From contig CM051028.1 in the NCBI GenBank assembly GCA_027627225.1, positions 14,851,201 to 14,915,200 on the forward strand: DNA of 64,000 nucleotides, read 5' to 3'. Numbering within the stretch: position 1 is the first letter of the stretch; each line of letters starts with the position of its first letter. The notes below the pieces were generated by a model. The model searched no databases. It was not told the origin of the DNA and saw only the letters and a program-made list of their open reading frames with translations. The position numbers and the translations under genes were made by a program. Below, piece after piece: positions 49,201-59,900 of the stretch. The DNA comes from Congeria kusceri (lineage: Eukaryota > Mollusca > Bivalvia > Myida > Dreissenidae).

Positions 49201-52007
49201 GATTTTCTTTCAAGACTCAAAATAATACTGTGAATTTATATTTTTTTGGTATTTGTTTCATTATACCATATAAAATTTACCAGATTTTGGAAACTCTTTG
49301 TTTACCGGGTATTGCATACCCCAAAATTTATTGGAAATTTACCAGATTTTGGAAACTGTTTCCATATAAAATTTACCAGATTTTGGCAACTCTTTGTTTA
49401 CCGGGTATTGCATACCCCAAAATTTATCCGACAAAATCTGAGGCTTATGGAGACACAAGTTTGTTTCCAGGGTAGGTGAGCATGTTTGAGAAAGATGACT
49501 TAAAGGGACTATGTCCTTGAAAAACGGCCTCAAGGGGCACTTTCTTAAAAAAACTCTGAAATTTGAGATATTAATACTGCCACATAATAACAGTTAAAAC
49601 AGAGTATATATAGTGGGAAAAGAGTGTACGTATTCTGAGATAAAAATCAGTTCATAATAAATGTCGTGTTGTTTGGCCCTTTTCATGTTTACAATTTGAC
49701 GTAGGTGATTATTTTGAATAACCATAGCTTACACGTGATCAATTACCAGACAGAATAGCGCAGTTGGTTAAAGTGTTGCCTACTGTTATTTCTTCGTAAG
49801 TCGTGAGTTCGATACCCACTTGGGGTTTTAATTTTTTTCAAACTTTTTTGCGTATTTGTTTTTATCAAATATCCCAGTGTTTATTATATTATGTATTATT
49901 TATTTAATGCAAATATGTTAGTATAGCTTATTTCTATCATATAATGTCATTTATAGTGCAATAGGAAGCCAATATTTTGTTGACATAGTCTCTTTAAAGT
50001 AATGATCTCCCAACAGCAAGGTGGACACGGTGTCCATTGCACCAGTATGATCTTAAATGGGCTGGTTCTATTAGTTTGGTTTGCTTTGGAAAAACAACAG
50101 AAAAATGATGACAAAAACACAAAATCAACAACAGAGCAACACGCCAACAACATACTTTTGCTTGACGCAATTTCAGTGAGTTTTGTCACGGTAGCCTTTC
50201 CGAGAAGCAGTTCAACAAGGCCGTGGCTCGACTCAACCAGAACATCTTGTACCTGTGCTTCTCTCAGGGCCTGGATCCGGAGAGGATCGAACCAAAACAC
50301 ACGCTACATAACGTCCTCGAGCTGCTACGTCATACACAGCTTGGGAGGTAGCGTAACCATGGAAATCTTGGTTTAGTGATTGGTTTTTGTTTTATTGTCA
50401 TATTTGTTTTATTGTCATTCTTTTCTAAGTGTAACACAATTTGTGTGTATAACCGAAATAACCATGGTCTACTTAAATGTCTCAAATTGTTAAAAAAAGA
50501 TGCATATTTTAACATTTTTCATGAAATTCTGTTTAAAAAAAAACTAGGTATTCTTAGCAGAAATTTTTTACCAATGCTTATTTTTTAGCCTGTAGCTAGT
50601 ATCATTTTTGTTCAACCTAGTGATATAGAGGATATTTGTTGATTTCGGTGTAATATTTTATTTAATGCCAAGTAGTAAAATATAGAAAAATATCAGTGAG
50701 ATATATCCCTATATCACTCACAGTGAGAGACTACTTTTTTGGGTCACAATTTAATACTGTAAATGAAACAGACCGTCATCGATGCCGAGCTAAAAACTGT
50801 GAAATGATGTCATTATTTTGACGTCATGATGTTATGATTATCGCGATATTTTCCAATAAAATGTAAAACAAAGGTTAATAAAGCATAAAATAAAAAGAAA
50901 ATGGAAACGTAGACAATTTACATATTTTCACTCGTGTAAGCGCTCATGAAAATATAAATTGTCTCCCTTTCCGGTCACGATATAACGTGTTATCACACCG
51001 AAATCAAACAAATATCCTCTATTTATTTCACAAGTGTTCATAGAAAATGATATTTCGCAGCCACAAGTGAAAATGTCTATTTTCTCTGATCACGAGTGAA
51101 ATAAAATACGTTCTTACACCGAAATCAACATTTTTTATTATTGTTTTTTGCTTTTCTCCACTGTTTCTCTTTGTACATTTTAATTGCTATATTTTGGAAA
51201 ATTTCGCGGGACTTATAAAGTCGTGATGTGAAAATAATTTCACAGTTTTGAGTCCGGCATCGTTGACGCTCTGTTTCATTTACTGTATTAAATCAGGAAA
51301 CAAAAAACAGTGAAATACCAATTTTATCTCACTGCTTTTTTTCTATATTTCACTACTTTAACTTAGCATAACATAAAATCTGTTCATTTCATTTCCTTTA
51401 ACCATGTTAGCATGTTCTTTAAACTGTTTTAATATATATTTTACTTGTTTGTGCACAATTTGCATGATCAGACCATTCAAAATTTCTTTAAATAGCTATA
51501 AGTGCTTCAATGAAGTCATGCTTATTTCTGGGTATTTTCTTAGATTTTATGAAGAGACAGTTACACAGTCAAATATAATTTGTGTAGCCAAGTATACAAA
51601 TTTGTAGCCTTGGATCATTTGAAAAAGCCCTGCTTTTATTTTGTTTTATCTTTGCAAGGTCTAGCATATTATGTTGGTCCATTCATGTTTGGCTACAGTT
51701 TACGAATTTGTGCACATTCTCCAGGATCGGGCCATTTGAGGTTGAACAGGACATGATGGATTCGGTCGAAGATTCCAACGGACATTCAGAAGAGAGTGAC
51801 GAAGAATTGTACAGTTTTCAAACAGACCCTGATACCGGTGACTGGGAGACGGTACCTGATAATATTCCGATTCCGTCACAACTGGCCTCGATCCAGCAAC
51901 CGGCGGGGTACGTCTCTCAGGACATGACAGACTCGTCTTTAACCGCGTCTGCTAGCAGTGTGATAACTTCTGCCTATAGCACTTTTGCTTCATATTTCCG
52001 CAGATAG
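43209..52007 (+). CDS. ATG14: ATG14 / Barkor, autophagy PI3-kinase complex I subunit
   Basis: ATG14 joins Beclin 1, VPS34 and VPS15 and directs the complex to ER sites of autophagosome formation. Exons: 43209-43402, 44562-44624, 44759-44801, 45022-45103, 45664-45898, 46997-47160, 49017-49173, 50177-50347, 51725-52007; every junction agrees in phase. The product is about 463 residues (human 492). Residues 34-49 hold the paired CPLC and CQRC cysteines that start the family. Exons 3-5 form the coiled coil with KGKKHQEKKKRIKDYIERV and RKSHISDLTTFIFPVTEVKT. Exon 6 has TAYVHGRWIY, exon 7 GLCYTAQLVAVLAHIL, and exon 8 LNQNILYLCFSQGLDPE. The last exon starts IGPFEV, is acidic, and ends in the amphipathic BATS-type helix ITSAYSTFASYFRR that senses curved PI3P membrane. 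The start ATG is the first in frame after promoter-like sequence. Confidence 0.95.
43576..44382. mobile_element. Fold-back element with AAGCGTACCA clusters, in ATG14 intron 1
   Basis: ATCCAGAT at the left end faces ATCTGGAT at the right. AAGCGTACCA occurs at 43591, 43607 and 43629. Its complement occurs at 44301 and 44321, with variants at 44338 and 44353. The roughly 650 bp between the clusters is AT-rich with no ORF. Clustered subterminal repeats suggest transposase-binding sites. Confidence 0.7.
46010..46195. repeat. 91-bp tandem duplication in ATG14 intron 5
   Basis: TTTTTCATTGCAGATATTGA occurs twice, 91 bp apart, and the rest of the unit is almost identical. Each unit has a 3' splice-site look-alike (CATTGCAG), but the following sequence has a stop in the required frame. 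Confidence 0.9.
47205..47690. mobile_element. AT-rich fold-back-containing element, uninterrupted copy
   Basis: It begins TAGAGGATATTTGTTGATTT and ends near AGTGAAAATATAAAATTTTA. An early hairpin pairs GAATGATCAAATTTT with AATATTTGATCATT. This copy serves as the reference for the interrupted one at 24436-26190. Confidence 0.65.
47800..48240. repeat. Interspersed repeat fragment
   Basis: CCATCTGTCCATTGGTCCGA, CGTCTGTCAGTAGACCAAAC and two ACCTTGTCCAGGCAAT phrases suggest one and a half units of a repeat related to the 17640 family. Opposite open frames here are not coding. Confidence 0.5.
48291..48664. repeat. 34-bp minisatellite, eleven near-identical units
   Basis: CATGAAGCAATTCACCTAGT starts every 34 bp from 48291 to 48631. 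Only one clear substitution is seen (GCAGTTCACC near 48502). It lies in ATG14 intron 6. There are no unique spacers, so it is not a CRISPR. Confidence 0.97.
49264..49430. repeat. 97-bp tandem duplication in ATG14 intron 7
   Basis: CCATATAAAATTTACCAGAT and TTTACCGGGTATTGCATACC occur twice, about 97 bp apart. Confidence 0.85.
49499..49998. mobile_element. AAAGGGACTATG-ended element containing a tRNA-like unit
   Basis: The left end TTAAAGGGACTATGTCCTTG faces the right end TGACATAGTCTCTTTAAAG. A SINE-like tRNA unit sits inside at 49743-49822. The sequence near 22473 (TTAAAGGGACTATG) precedes the other copy of that tRNA-like unit, so the combination occurs twice. Confidence 0.65.
49743..49822 (+). 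repeat. tRNA-derived SINE-like unit
   Basis: AATAGCGCAGTTGGTTAAAG fits an A box (TAGCGCAGTTGG). GAGTTCGATACCC fits a B box about 40 bases later, followed by a T-rich tract. The anticodon arm does not form a convincing stem, so it is a SINE or pseudo-tRNA. Confidence 0.6.
50629..51380. mobile_element. AT-rich palindromic element(s), TAGAGGATATTTGTT termini
   Basis: TAGAGGATATTTGTTGATTT (50631) faces GAAATCAAACAAATATCCTC (51000). A second half-copy follows to about 51380 (GTTTCATTTACTGTATTAAA and its complement near 50750). It lies in ATG14 intron 8. Confidence 0.6.
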
Positions 52008-52314
52008 CATGGTGCCTTGTAAGATTTTATCTCCAGTTTTATCGGCATGTTTATTTTGGTTTACTTCTTTGTCTATATGGGCAAAGTGAATTGAATGATT
52101 GTTTTTATGATTTTATATTTTGTGCTACTTCTTTTAGATTTGACCGGTATCATCAAATGACAAGGTTCTATAAAGCAATTGAAAAAATGATTGTGTCCTG
52201 AAATTATTCATGAAGTATTTGCCCATGTGTATTGGATTTCATTCACATACTTGGCATATTTCAGTGAGACCATCTGGAATACACAATTTTTGGTGGAGAT
52301 TGGTAATGGATTAA

Positions 52315-52320
52315 AATAAA
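52315..52320 (+). terminator. Candidate ATG14 polyadenylation signal
   Basis: AATAAA about 310 bp after the stop codon. Another (ATTAAATAAATA) is near 52694. Confidence 0.4.
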
Positions 52321-52747
52321 TATGTTGATATGAAAATGCATTATCTTTCACATGTAGTTTTGTTTCCTTTATTTTATGAATTTGTTATTTATTCTTTTAT
52401 ATATGGGTGTTGTGTTATGAGATCATTAAAAAGTTAATCGTTAACATTATCCAATAGTTGAGATATGTTAACAAATAGCAACTTCTGACCGCTATAAACA
52501 ATGATGTTCAAACTTCTGTACCTTATGAGTTGTGTTTCTACATTGTTGTTTTACTTGATACATTTTTAAATACTGTTGGTTTTACATTGTTGAACAAAAT
52601 GCTGAGGTCTTTCCTATAGTTTCAGTTTTAAAATTGTACATATTTGTAAATGTTTTAATGGTCACAGAATTTATCCATCATTTTATGCTACCTAATTAAA
52701 TAAATATCATACGAGGCATTGCTCAGAGTGCAGTTTGGAATATAAAT

Positions 52748-52978
52748 GAGGAGTATCGTGGGAAGCCCGGGCTTAATGCATCCGCGTAAAGTATCGTCTT
52801 GGATCAGCGTGTGCAGTATGCACGGGCTAATCCAGGACGGCGGCACTTTCTACCTACATGTGCAGTGGATTTTTGTTTAGAAGAGACTTCCTTGAAACAG
52901 AAAAAACTATAAAAGCGGAAAGTGTCGTCCCGGATTACGCATGTGCATTAAGCCCAGTTTTCCCACAAAATGCCTCAT
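52748..52978. mobile_element. Palindromic dreissenid-type MITE, copy 6
   Basis: It opens GAGGAGTATCGTGGGAAGCC and closes TTTTCCCACAAAATGCCTCA. The right core is shortened by a deletion. Confidence 0.85.
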
Positions 52979-53971
52979 ATAGATTTGAAAATATTTATTT
53001 TTCAGAAAGTCTTACCTGTATAGCATGTAAGTGTACTGGTAGTTATTTTCTGTGAGACAAATATGCAATCTGTGTCATAAAGAAAGCTGTATCTGTGTCA
53101 TAAAGAAAGCTGTTTTATTCTAAAAACTAGTGTGAAGACACGGCAGGCATCGTTAAATTACAATATGATTTGCTACTGCTTTTGACGTTAAAATAGAAAC
53201 AATTTTCCTACATTTCTGTCTGTTTTTTTATGAGAACTCAAGTGTATGCAAATTTACAAAATATTAATATTTAATAGTATGGAACTTATCTCCATGTCTT
53301 TGAAACCAGAAACATCTGTTAGTGGAAGTTTTGTATTACCGGTATTATTTTTCTCTGTGCTAATGTTATCTCCACATATATGTTCTCCTATAAAATGTAT
53401 AACTTATTATTTTTCAGTATTTGGACATTTGTAAGTGCAATTTGGTTGTAACGGATTTTCGTATGACATTTTAATACTGGAATAAACAATCATAAATCAT
53501 ATGGAAAGGTGTGTGAAGTTTAGTCTCTTGTTTTGTGCAGAAGTTGCAAGCAGCATACATAGTTGAAACTTTGGATTAGTAGTACTGGTAGTTTGTCATA
53601 CAGTATTACAGTTAAACTTTTTTAACTCGAGGTCGCACCGGGATGACAAAAATGCTCGTGTTAGCGAAGTTCTTGAGGTTTATATACTGAGATATATTAA
53701 CTATGAAGTTTAATCTTCGGAGTTAATTACACGTCGGCAACATTTATACGTTCAATTATTTACTACGTTTATAAAACAAATAGTCAAGTACACATGCAAT
53801 AAAACTGCTTATTTTTCAGTTGCATTCTAGAAGCATAATATAGTTTACCGTACATACCGTTGAGACAATAAATCTTAATTTTCTAACAACAGATCCTTGT
53901 TGTAATTTAGGCTAGATAAATCCTTCTCATTGACATTTGTTGAGAATACTAGGGCCTATCCCTTTCATCCG
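52979..53971. other. Intergenic DNA between ATG14 and RTRAF, no gene seen
   Basis: AT-rich. A 23-bp duplication (ATAAAGAAAGCTGT twice near 53080) is the only repeat noted. The open frame at 53246-53434 has no recognisable domain. Confidence 0.5.
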
Positions 53972-54275
53972 TTAACAGCTGCCACAACGTGCAAACAGTT
54001 GGCACCTGCCACTCCGTTAATGGTTAAACAGCGTGCAAACAGTTTGCACCTGCCACACAATCCCCTTAAGCCTTTAACAGCTATCACAACGTGCAAACAG
54101 TTTGCACCTGCCACTCCGTTAACAGCTATCACAGAGTGCAAACAGTTTGCACCTGCCACACAATCCCCTTAAGCCTTTAACAGCTATCACAACGTGCAAA
54201 CAGTTTGCACCTGCCACTCCGTTAACAGCTATCACAGAGTGCAAACAGTTTGCACCTGCCACACAATTACTACAT
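53972..54275. repeat. Higher-order satellite: three 103-bp dimers with a palindrome
   Basis: Each half-unit contains the palindrome GTGCAAACAGTTTGCAC, lightly altered in the first. Halves alternate between CTGCCACTCCG and CTGCCACACAATCCCC endings, so the true unit is a dimer of 102-103 bp starting near 53973, 54075 and 54178. Both strands are open across it because the repeat lacks stop codons. Confidence 0.95.
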
Positions 54276-55727
54276 GGAGATGTGAACCTCCAAGTAACTG
54301 TGGGTAAATTTCAATAGTATGCTTAATTAGGGATCGACATCAGTGCTCGAGTTGTTGATGCACGAGTTAAAGGTGGTAATTTCTTATTAAAGTAACGATT
54401 TCGCAGGGACTTTGAGATTCGCTAGAGTTACCGTAGGTATTGAGTTATCGATGCTCGAGTTAAAGAAGTTTTGCTGTAGATCCTTCAGCATCAAAATATC
54501 TTAGATGTTTCCAGTTAATGCCGCTAATATTGACGTGTAGAAAAGAAAGAAAAGAAAAACATTGCAGTAAAAAGAAAAGAAAAACATGGCAATTTTGTGG
54601 TGCATATGGCGTCGTGCCTTATTTCTAAGTAACTTTGATTCAGTGTTTCAGTCCAAAATTGAAATGATGCATGTTAATACTGCTTTAAAATGAATTGCTT
54701 TGTGATATACGCTGCACAGTCAATTAATTGATTTGGACAAAACACAAACAACTTGGTCGTAACTTTGCTTTATTGGCAACTATAATGATCAATGTAAAGG
54801 TTACTACAATGTAGCAATAATACAGTCATAGTTTTCTACTATTATGAGAACTAAGAATATCAGTGCAATTTAACCCTCACAGAACTGTTATTCTAATTTT
54901 GTAAACAACAGAAATGCAATATTTACAGTTTAAACTCCTTTTGGTTAGGGTGAAAAATATCAAATAACTGAACTGATCTCTTACACTCTTAGGCTATTAC
55001 AACAATATTTATAGGGCAAAATATATGGCAATAATCACCAAATATTATCATGCACCTATTAAAATATTACGAAATAAAATACATACGGTGTAATAACATG
55101 CCAATAAACAACAATTTGGAGTTCTGACACATAGGAATTAAACCACGAGGGCGTTAGCCCAAGTTCTTTAGAAGCCACATATCAGAACGACAAAGAATTG
55201 TTTATTGGACAATTAACAACGATAATGCGAAAATTATTTTGATTCTAACGTGATTTGACAAATATTTTTCCAACTGTAATTAGAACTACATTTTACTATG
55301 CTCCGCTCAGAATTGAGACTTCTTTTAGCGTTCTTTATGGGTAGTTTAACAACGAAAATATTGTTCTTTGTCTATAGAAAAATTGGCGAGTATCATGTTA
55401 GAATTATGTATGTACCATTCCCGCCGAAATATTCTTGTGACAATAACAGTGATAGTTGTTATAAATAAAAGAATAATTTTGTCACCTGCAGGGATATTCC
55501 AAACACTTAATGATTTGAGTTTCAATTATTTCCTCAACTAACAAAATGATATACAATCATCCATTAATTTTTTTTATGAACATTATGATCAATAAAATAA
55601 AATTGTCATGGCATTATCCATGACAAATAAATTTTTTCCCGAAACACCCATGATCACCGACTGTTTGTCGCTGAACACATCAATGCAATCAAGATGACAT
55701 ACATGGTAATAAATAAAAGATCTACCT
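54276..55727. other. AT-rich DNA downstream of RTRAF, no gene seen
   Basis: The block near 55095-55320 (AACAACAATTTGGAGTTCTG, then ACTATGCTCCGCTCAGAAT) recurs at 57205-57410, marking another interspersed repeat. No conserved exon. Confidence 0.5.
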
Positions 55728-56401
55728 TGAGGCGCTTCGTGGGAAAACCGGTCTTAATGCATGTGTGTAAAGTGTCGTCCCGGATTAGCCTGTTCAGTCC
55801 GCACAGGCTAATCCGGGACGACACTTTCCGCTTTTATGGTATTTTCTGTTTCAATGAAGTGTTATCTAACCATAAATCCACTTTAGGCGGAAAGTGTCAT
55901 CCCCGACTAGGTGTATCCCAATGATTTTGAGTCAAGAATATATGAGGCGTGTTGTGGGAAAACTGGGCTTAATGCATGTGCGTCAAGTGTCGTCCCGGAT
56001 TAGCCTGTGCAGTCCGCACAGGCTAATCCAGGATGGCACTTTCCGCCTACAATGGATTTATGTTAAGAAGAGATTTCATTGAAACAGAAAATACCATAAA
56101 AGCGGAAAGTGCCGTACTGGATTAGCCTGTGAGGACCCCGTGTGTGTATTTCGAAGTTTATGAGGTCGTGGGAAATCCGGGCTTAATGCATTTGTGTAGA
56201 GTCGTCACTGCACAGGCTGATCCGGGACAGCACTTTCCGCTTACAGTGGATTTATGTTTAGAAGAGACTTCCATTAAAACATAAAATACCATAGCAGCAT
56301 AAATTGTCGTCCCGGATCAGCCTGTGCGGACTACACAGGCTAATCGGGGATGACACTTTACGCGCACGCCTTAAGCCCGGTTTTCCCATGACACGCCTCA
56401 T
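55728..56401. mobile_element. Three adjacent palindromic MITE copies (7, 8, 9)
   Basis: Copy 7 (55728-about 55914) and copy 8 (55944-about 56137) have an intact left end, GAGGCGCTTCGTGGG or GAGGCGTGTTGTGGG, but lose the right end inside the second core. Copy 9 (56162-56401) has both ends. The cluster lies in the RTRAF 3' flank. Confidence 0.85.
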
Positions 56402-56781
56402 TTTATGGTGGTCATCACCCATCACTCCGGTTAATTTTACATGGATATACGCATAGTGATTACACGAATAGAAAATTCAGACATCACTATGGTGAGTAGA
56501 ATATATGTTACACTGGAGTTGTACTATACATTGTGCACACAGTTAAATGTAAACCTAAATATGAACTCACTAAGCCATTATGCCATCTAAACAACAAAAT
56601 CTAGAAATACACACCCTGTATAATACAATACACACCCTGTATAATACAATAACTTAAAACATAATAACATGAACTAATCAGAACAAAATTCAAAAGATTC
56701 TGTGTCAAAGATTTAAACTCATTATCATACCGGCATGCCCATTCTGAACACTTCACGAAAGACTGTTTGGCAGCATTTAGC

Positions 56782-56787
56782 TTTATT
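56782..56787 (-). terminator. Candidate RTRAF polyadenylation signal
   Basis: The complement reads AATAAA about 185 bp beyond the RTRAF stop codon. Confidence 0.45.
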
Positions 56788-56971
56788 GTTTGCATGGAAC
56801 TGTTAACAGAGAAATAAAAATATTTCATGTCAATGAACTAAACTCATTGTATTAATATACTGTTGCTAAGCACTTCATAAAAAGCTATTATGGAGCATTA
56901 AACTCGATATTTTTGCACACAACAAACCATTAACAAGGAACTTTCACACCACAATATTCCCCTGTCAAGCA

Positions 56972-59900
56972 CTATCGTCTGGAAAACTTGTCCCTTGGTA
57001 AAGTTGTTTTTGGATTAGCTATAAGTTCCTGAACGGCAACGATTGCATGATTTATTTGCGACTGCAGCTCTCGCAGGTCTCGAATATGAAGAAGCCGCAG
57101 AATTTTAGCCACCTCGTTGATTATTAAATCTGTAAAATGTATATAAAAATCATTATGTATACACTAATTACGAAAATGTTTTCCATTTATCGTTGTTTAT
57201 TGGCCGATAAACAACGATTTGGAGTTCTGATGAGTAGGAATTAAACCACGAGGGTAGCTCTAGTTGTTTAATAGCCATTCATCAGGACGACAAAGAGTTG
57301 TTTACTGGCCAATAAACGATAATGCGAAAATTATTTAGATTCTAACATGATTTGACATATATTTCTGCACCAGTAATTGGAACTACTTTTTACTATGCTC
57401 CGCTCAGAATCGGGACTACTTTTTGTGTTGTTCATGTTAAAATAGCGAGTATCATGTTAGAATGCATAATATATCATGTATTTGAATACACTTTTTAATA
57501 ACCAAAACAAATAATAGAAAGGTAACCTGGAGCCCAGAGGGGATTTACACCACTCTGAGTAAGCTATGACTCATCACTATAAGCTGCTGATGAAGTCCTT
57601 AGTATTAGGGTGAAAGCTCCAGGGCCCGTACTCACAAAACTTGGGGAAAACTTAAGGAAAGTTCTTAAAATCATTAAATTCCTCAAGTCTCTGGCTTTTT
57701 TTTATAAAGTTAATTATGTCTTAAATGGTCTTAAACATGTAAAGAATTTACAGATACTTTTTATTTTACCATATTTCAAATATAAAATATTGACTTTCAC
57801 ACTGAAAATTATATTGGACTATTTTCCATAAATATGACATAAGTTAAGATTATCCTTGTAAGCTTTGTGGATATGGCCCCCAGGCCCGTCACAATACTCC
57901 TTAGGAAAAACCTAAGTACATTTCTTAAATCCATAACATTCCTTAAGTCTGTAGCTGTTTCAAGTGTAGGTCTTTTCACTTTGACATGTTTTAAACTAGT
58001 AAAGATTGCTTAGATGTTGAGTATTTTACCATTTTGAAAACATACATCATTGGATATTATTTTGAAAATTTGATCTGAAATTTCCACTTAAGTCCAACTA
58101 AAGTTGGGATTTCCGTTAGGAGCTTCGTGAATACCAGCCCTGGGCCCATATCCACAAAACTTCTTAGTAAAAACTTACGTAAATTTCTTATTATAATAAA
58201 ATTCCTTAGTCTTTGACTGTTTCATGCATATATATTTTTTCAATAAAATGTTTACAACCGGTAAATATTGAACAGATCTTTCATATTTTAACCTCTTGTG
58301 AACAGAAATCATAGCATTTCCCATAAAAACTTTGATATAAAAATTTCACTTGGGTACAACTTAAGTTACAACTTTCCTCAGGAGCTTCGAGAAAACCGGC
58401 CCAAGTTAGCTTGCTGTTTGTGTTGGTCATTAAAACGTGCATTCAAATACATTGTATATGTGGCGTGGCGTGGGAAAACCGGGCTTAATGCATGTGCGTA
58501 AAGTGTCGTCCTGGATTAGCCTGTGCAGTGCACACCGGCTTATCCGGGGAGACACTTTCCGCTTTTATGGTGTTTTCTGTTTCAAGGAAGTCTCTTCTAA
58601 ACATAAATCCACTGTAGGCGGAAAGTGCCGTCCCTGATTAGCCTGTGCGGACTGCACAGGCTAATCCGGGACAACACTTTCCGCACATGCATTTAGACCA
58701 GTTTTCCCACGACGCCCCTCATATAATTATGAATAGCATACAGTTGAACTTTCACCAAAACTAATGCATAAAGTTTTACACTTTTGACTAACTCATATTT
58801 TTCGCATGATGAACTCTCAATTTAACCTCTTACGCATACACTATGCCTACAATATTTTATTACAAGAACTTAAAACAAAACACAATCAGTGCAAGTGTAC
58901 TGCATAGAGACCGAACAATTCTGATTGTAACTAACAAGAACACAATGGTCAAACAATGTTTATGTAACTAACAAGAACATAATGGTCAAACAATGTTTAT
59001 GAATACATTTGAAATGATGACAAAATTATTATTTGTTGAAATAGGAAGGGACCTTATATTATATATGAAAGCAAAATTTAAAGTCCAGTTTGTTGTTTCT
59101 TCTTCTCTATATAAATATGGTCATTTTTGATCTGCATAAACTACTTTACCTCCAGTATCAAAACCAAGTACTGTATTTTCTATAGGTATAACATCACCCT
59201 AAAATAAAGAGAAAATAGATAATACAGACCAACTGTTTTCACACAAACATTTTTTCATTTAAGACCACATTTGGTAAAAAAATGTTCTTTTCAGAATAAT
59301 ATAATGTTCACATCAAATATGGTATCTTCATTAATACGTAACATAATCAAACAAGGGCATTGCATATCATTCAAACACAAGATGATTTTTAATGTGCCAT
59401 TTTATTCTAAGAAAAGATATTAATTTTACATACCAGTTTGGATAGTTTACTTCTTTCTAGGACCTCTTTGGATAATTTTTCTTTGACAACTAAACATACA
59501 GCCTGAAACAAGACACAACTATGTAATTATTAATGTAAATGAAGCATTTTTTTCCAAAGTAAATTAAACAATTTTTACTAAACAAGAAACCATTATTTTC
59601 AGTTTGGGACAAAAACCAGTTAGCATAATTACTGCTGGATTTCCTTCTTGTTTAAAAGCAAAATATTGTATAATATTGTTGAGCTACACCGCGAGGGTTG
59701 AGTGTGAAACTATTGTATCTGCTTAACATTTCTATATCAGATACAATAGTTTCGCAATCAACCCTCGACTGGTCTGTACGAGTTCTGTCGACTGCAGTCA
59801 CCTTTAATTGCTCCATGTGGTCTGTATAGGGAGGGATCTGCAGCATCATGGCAAGGGAGGTCACTCCAGCCTTGAAGTCAGGGTCGTTAACTGAAAATGT

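Noticed and set aside
49743..49822. Functional tRNA gene
   Set aside because: A and B boxes are present but the acceptor and anticodon stems do not pair convincingly, and a second diverged copy exists.
53930..54172. Open frames on both strands near 54 kb
   Set aside because: They are produced by a stop-free 103-bp satellite and its palindrome.
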